Shown piece after piece: positions 61,785-64,000 of a stretch of DNA of 64,000 nucleotides; position 1 is the first letter of the stretch; every line of letters starts with the position of its first letter. This stretch comes from Halomontanus rarus. Its GTDB lineage: Archaea > Halobacteriota > Halobacteria > Halobacteriales > Natrialbaceae. The stretch is taken from NCBI RefSeq assembly GCF_029338335.1, contig NZ_CP119796.1. The stretch is one strand, 5' to 3'. A program made the translations under genes and the position numbers. The notes below the pieces were generated by a model. It was not told the DNA's origin and did no database searches. It saw only the letters and a program-made list of their open reading frames with translations.

Positions 61785-62130
61785 AGTTTGTCGTCTACTG
61801 GTAAGTGTCCACCTGTTCATATAACAGTTTCTATGTGTGTCGATATTGGTTAAGCAACCCCTATAAGAGACCGAATGTGTTCCAGATCCCCCGTTCTCTT
61901 TTGAAAATGAAGAAATGTCCGGTGGTCGCGGTACTGCTTCGATGAACGTGAACGTCCGCTCACTCACTCGTCGATCGTTCACGGACGACCCCTCTGAAAC
62001 GATCTCGGCGGATCTCCGGACGATCCGACCAGTCCCGTCAGTCCCGAGTCGATCACGCCGGTCCGGTGGCGCGGCGGCAGTACTGGCCCAAACGAAAAGC
62101 CACTTGCCCTCGAGACACCCACCGTCTCGT
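61785..62130. other. 346-bp intergenic region, promoter-like patches only
   Basis: Near 61818-61826 a TTCATATAA patch and near 61860-61867 CTATAAGA may be promoters of the divergent genes. The rest contains an open frame that precedes hisH, but its composition (Arg/Ser/Pro-rich) is unlike a protein. Nothing else is seen. Confidence 0.4.
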
Positions 62131-62799
62131 ATGAGCCAGCAGTCCATCTCCTCGCCGCCCGACGAAACGCTCGCGTCGGTCGTCGTCGTCGACTACGGTC
62201 TCGGAAACCTCCGGAGCGTCACGCGCGGCCTCGAGCGCGCGGGCGCCGAGGTAACGATCACGGCCGATTCCGACGCGTTCGCCGCGGCCGACGGCGTCGT
62301 CCTCCCCGGCGTCGGCGCCTTCCGCGAGGGGATCGAAAACGCCGATCCGATTCGCGAAGACCTCCTCTCGGTCGCCGACCGCGGGCAACCCCTGTTCGGC
62401 ATCTGTCTCGGCATGCAGATGCTCCTGACGACCAGTGAGGAGGGCGGAACCGACGGCGACGCGGCCGTCCAGGGGTTGGACCTGATTCCCGGCACGAACG
62501 TCCGATTCGACCAGGGCCAGAAGGTCCCCCACATGGGCTGGAACGAGTTGCAGGTCGAACGCGAACACCCTCTCGTCGACGGCATCGACGGTCAGTACGC
62601 ATACTTCGTCCACTCCTACTACGCCGTCCCCGACGACGAGGGCGCGGCCGTCGCGACGACCGACTACGACCTCGAGTTCCCGTCGATCGTCGCCAACGAG
62701 GCGGGTAACGTCTTCGGGACGCAGTTCCACCCGGAGAAGAGCGGCGAGACGGGACTGCGGATTCTGCGGAACTTCGTGGAGATCTGCGCCGAGAAGTAG
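62131..62799 (+). CDS. hisH: Imidazole glycerol phosphate synthase, glutaminase subunit HisH
   Basis: 222 residues from the ATG at 62131. VVVDYGLGNLRSV (about 18-30), the nucleophile Cys in GICLGMQMLL (about 91-100), and the His-Glu pair in GTQFHPEKSG (about 199-208) form the class I amidotransferase triad. It makes ammonia for HisF in histidine synthesis; no other his gene is adjacent. The last 26 codons are repeated 182 bp downstream (62903-62981). Confidence 0.95.
   Translation: MSQQSISSPPDETLASVVVVDYGLGNLRSVTRGLERAGAEVTITADSDAFAAADGVVLPGVGAFREGIENADPIREDLLSVADRGQPLFGICLGMQMLLTTSEEGGTDGDAAVQGLDLIPGTNVRFDQGQKVPHMGWNELQVEREHPLVDGIDGQYAYFVHSYYAVPDDEGAAVATTDYDLEFPSIVANEAGNVFGTQFHPEKSGETGLRILRNFVEICAEK
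62721..62799 (+). repeat. hisH gene-end repeat, copy 1
   Basis: The last 79 bp of hisH up to the stop codon. Copy 2 at 62903-62981 matches at 76 of 79 positions. The differences give K to K and G to G (both synonymous) and a last-codon K to E. Confidence 0.95.
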
Positions 62800-62902
62800 T
62801 TTCGCGGCCGAACTGAGTGAGGGCGCGGCTTTTTTGGTCCAGATTTTTTGCGTGAGCGGTCAGCCGTCGGCTGACCCGAACGGAAAAAAGGTGGCGGCTG
62901 TG
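62800..62902 (+). other. Spacer with T-rich/A-rich stem-loop core, hisH locus
   Basis: After the hisH stop comes GGCTTTTTTGGTCCAGATTT then TTTGCG. A perfect hairpin GGTCAGCC-GTC-GGCTGACC follows at 62858-62876. Then CGGAAAAAAGGTGGCGGC, whose A-run can pair with the T-run to extend the stem. Copy 2 of the gene end begins 4 bp later. The core GGTCCAGATTTT...AAAAGGTGG is shared with the spacer behind the thiolase (29139-29229). Confidence 0.75.
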
Positions 62903-62981
62903 GCAGTTCCACCCGGAGAAAAGCGGCGAGACGGGGCTGCGGATTCTGCGGAACTTCGTGGAGATCTGCGCCGAGGAGTAG
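62903..62981 (+). repeat. hisH gene-end repeat, copy 2
   Basis: Encodes QFHPEKSGETGLRILRNFVE and the end ICAEE, stop, but has no gene in front of it. It reads as the stranded end of another hisH allele. Confidence 0.95.
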
Positions 62982-63286
62982 ACGGCTCCACGTTCCCCAT
63001 TACGGTTCCAATCTCGTCGTGATCCTCCTCGAGTTCTCGAGACTCGAGTCTCCACGTATTCTCTTCTGTGCCTCCGACTCCCCGGACCGATACTCGAAGG
63101 ACTCGAAGGACTCGAATCGAGCCGGCGTCTCGCAGGGTTCGTCGTGACCGGTCGCGTACAGACCGGCGCAGACGCCGGTGAACCTGCTGGCGACATCTGT
63201 CGCGAGGTATCGAGTGGTACCGTCGTGAGGGTTTCACGGGCCGGTTCACTGTCACCGTCGTCGAGCCCGGACTCGAACGACACTGG
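62982..63286. other. 305-bp intergenic region, nothing recognised
   Basis: Contains a short direct repeat (GAAGGACTC, twice near 63096-63115, then GAATCGAG). No ORF with protein-like composition. It lies after the hisH gene-end repeat and before the 3' end of the phosphotransferase. Confidence 0.4.
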
Positions 63287-64000
63287 TCATCCGTCGCTCC
63301 CGCGAAGGCTCTCGATCCTGTCGAACACGGCCGTTCGCATCCACTCCGATCGCTCGGCTCGCTCGGCCGCACCGACGTTCTGCTGTAAGTACAGCGCCTC
63401 GAGATAGGAGACGAGGTTCACGAGGAGGTATAACTCGCTTCGGCGTTCGAAACCGGACGGCAGCGAGTGGACCGACTCGTATCCGTCGCGGAACGCCCGC
63501 AGAGCTCTCTCCTCAGAATCGTCGCGTCCGGCGAACACCGGCAGTACGATCCGCCAGTAGTCGTACTCTCCGGGTGCGACGAGTGCGTGCTCGAAGTCGA
63601 CGACGGCCGTCACGTCCCCGTCGCGGACCGCCGCGTGTTCGGGATGGAGGTTCCCGTGACAGAGAACGGGCTCGCCAGCGCCGTCGAACGCCGCCGGACG
63701 GTCGTGAAGGACATCGTCGACGGCACCGACGACGTCGGCGTGTCCGACCTCCTCGAGGAACGGTCGGTGATACGCGAGACGGGCGCGAACTGCACTCAAC
63801 CAGTCGTCGTGGCCCTCGATCTCGAGGCCGTCGCTGGCGACGGGCCGTCCGAACGCGTCGAAATCTCCGGCGGTTTGGGCGTGCAGTTCTCCCATCCACC
63901 TTCCGACGGCGTGGCTCCAGTCGTCGGTTACTGTTTGCGCTTCGTGTGGCGCGTCGTCGTCCCACTCGGCGACGAAGTGATCCTCGCCGACGGCGAGCAC
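63287..64000 (-). CDS. Aminoglycoside phosphotransferase-like (APH) protein, 5' end off the window
   Basis: At least 237 residues are visible; the N-terminal part and start lie beyond 64000. CHGNLHPEHAAVRDGDV (about 115-131 of the visible part) is the APH/choline kinase catalytic loop, with a His in CHG and Asn in GNLH. VVDFEHALVAPGEYDYW is the Mg2+-binding block (DFE). Such kinases act on sugars, amino-glycosides or small alcohols in archaea. The substrate is unknown. Confidence 0.87.
   Translation of the reverse strand: MLAVGEDHFVAEWDDDAPHEAQTVTDDWSHAVGRWMGELHAQTAGDFDAFGRPVASDGLEIEGHDDWLSAVRARLAYHRPFLEEVGHADVVGAVDDVLHDRPAAFDGAGEPVLCHGNLHPEHAAVRDGDVTAVVDFEHALVAPGEYDYWRIVLPVFAGRDDSEERALRAFRDGYESVHSLPSGFERRSELYLLVNLVSYLEALYLQQNVGAAERAERSEWMRTAVFDRIESLRGSDG

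Noticed and set aside
62860..63372. 170-codon minus-strand ORF after hisH
   Set aside because: It crosses the duplicated hisH end and is Arg/Ser-rich with no motif.

Overview
The window is a chromosomal segment of a haloarchaeon (class Halobacteria, most likely the Natrialbales side). DNA is GC-rich, proteins are strongly acidic, Tat-type and lipobox signal peptides are common, and many start codons sit about 27 nt after a TATA-like box (leaderless transcripts). Typical haloarchaeal families recur: Hvo_1808-type surface proteases, bacterio-opsin-activator HTH, DUF5806, DUF5786, DUF7511, and PAS/GAF histidine kinases. Assignments rest on reading the sequence; no database search was run.

Layout. 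1-3.4 kb: an MFS transporter cut by the left edge, a lipoprotein, tRNA-Arg(GCG) followed by two degenerate copies of its 3' end, a 50-residue zinc-ribbon protein, and the RNase P RNA on the minus strand. 3.4-12.3 kb: AMMECR1 protein, a sensor kinase, nicotinate phosphoribosyltransferase (pncB), two HExxH surface proteins and a nicotinamidase-like hydrolase, so two possible NAD-salvage enzymes lie close together. 12.3-19.2 kb: a nitrous oxide reductase cluster, nosZ - membrane protein - nosD - nosF - nosY - nosL, all on the minus strand and mostly overlapping. 19.3-29.1 kb: thioesterase, lipoprotein serpin, M23-like protein, lipoate ligase-like protein, two adjacent broken genes, DUF5806, a beta-propeller protein and a thiolase. 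29.4-46.5 kb: second sensor kinase, nucleoside hydrolase, NmrA-like protein with a leader ORF and palindromic operator, ABC exporter, Na+/H+ antiporter, Gfo/Idh/MocA oxidoreductase, a two-gene MgtE-type transporter, acyl-CoA synthetase, MBL hydrolase and an HTH regulator. 46.5-54.2 kb: CBS protein, a fluoride riboswitch controlling two overlapping crcB genes, serS, an AAA ATPase behind four 15-bp palindromic iterons, and a rhodanese/MBL sulfur enzyme. 54.2-64 kb: Rieske fusion protein, DUF411 copper protein, Tsr3, L40e, DUF99, family-4 uracil-DNA glycosylase, hisH, and a phosphotransferase cut by the right edge.

Most unusual signal. Downstream of both the thiolase and hisH, a second copy of the gene's own 3' coding end (including the stop codon) follows a spacer that carries the same T-rich/A-rich stem-loop core at both loci (GGTCCAGATTTT ... 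AAAAGGTGG). Five of the six differences between the paired coding ends are synonymous third-position changes, so both copies appear to have been real gene ends at some time. This looks like a recurrent gene-end duplication or replacement unit. The fluoride riboswitch with a competing start-site hairpin and the 15-bp iterons are the next most interesting items.
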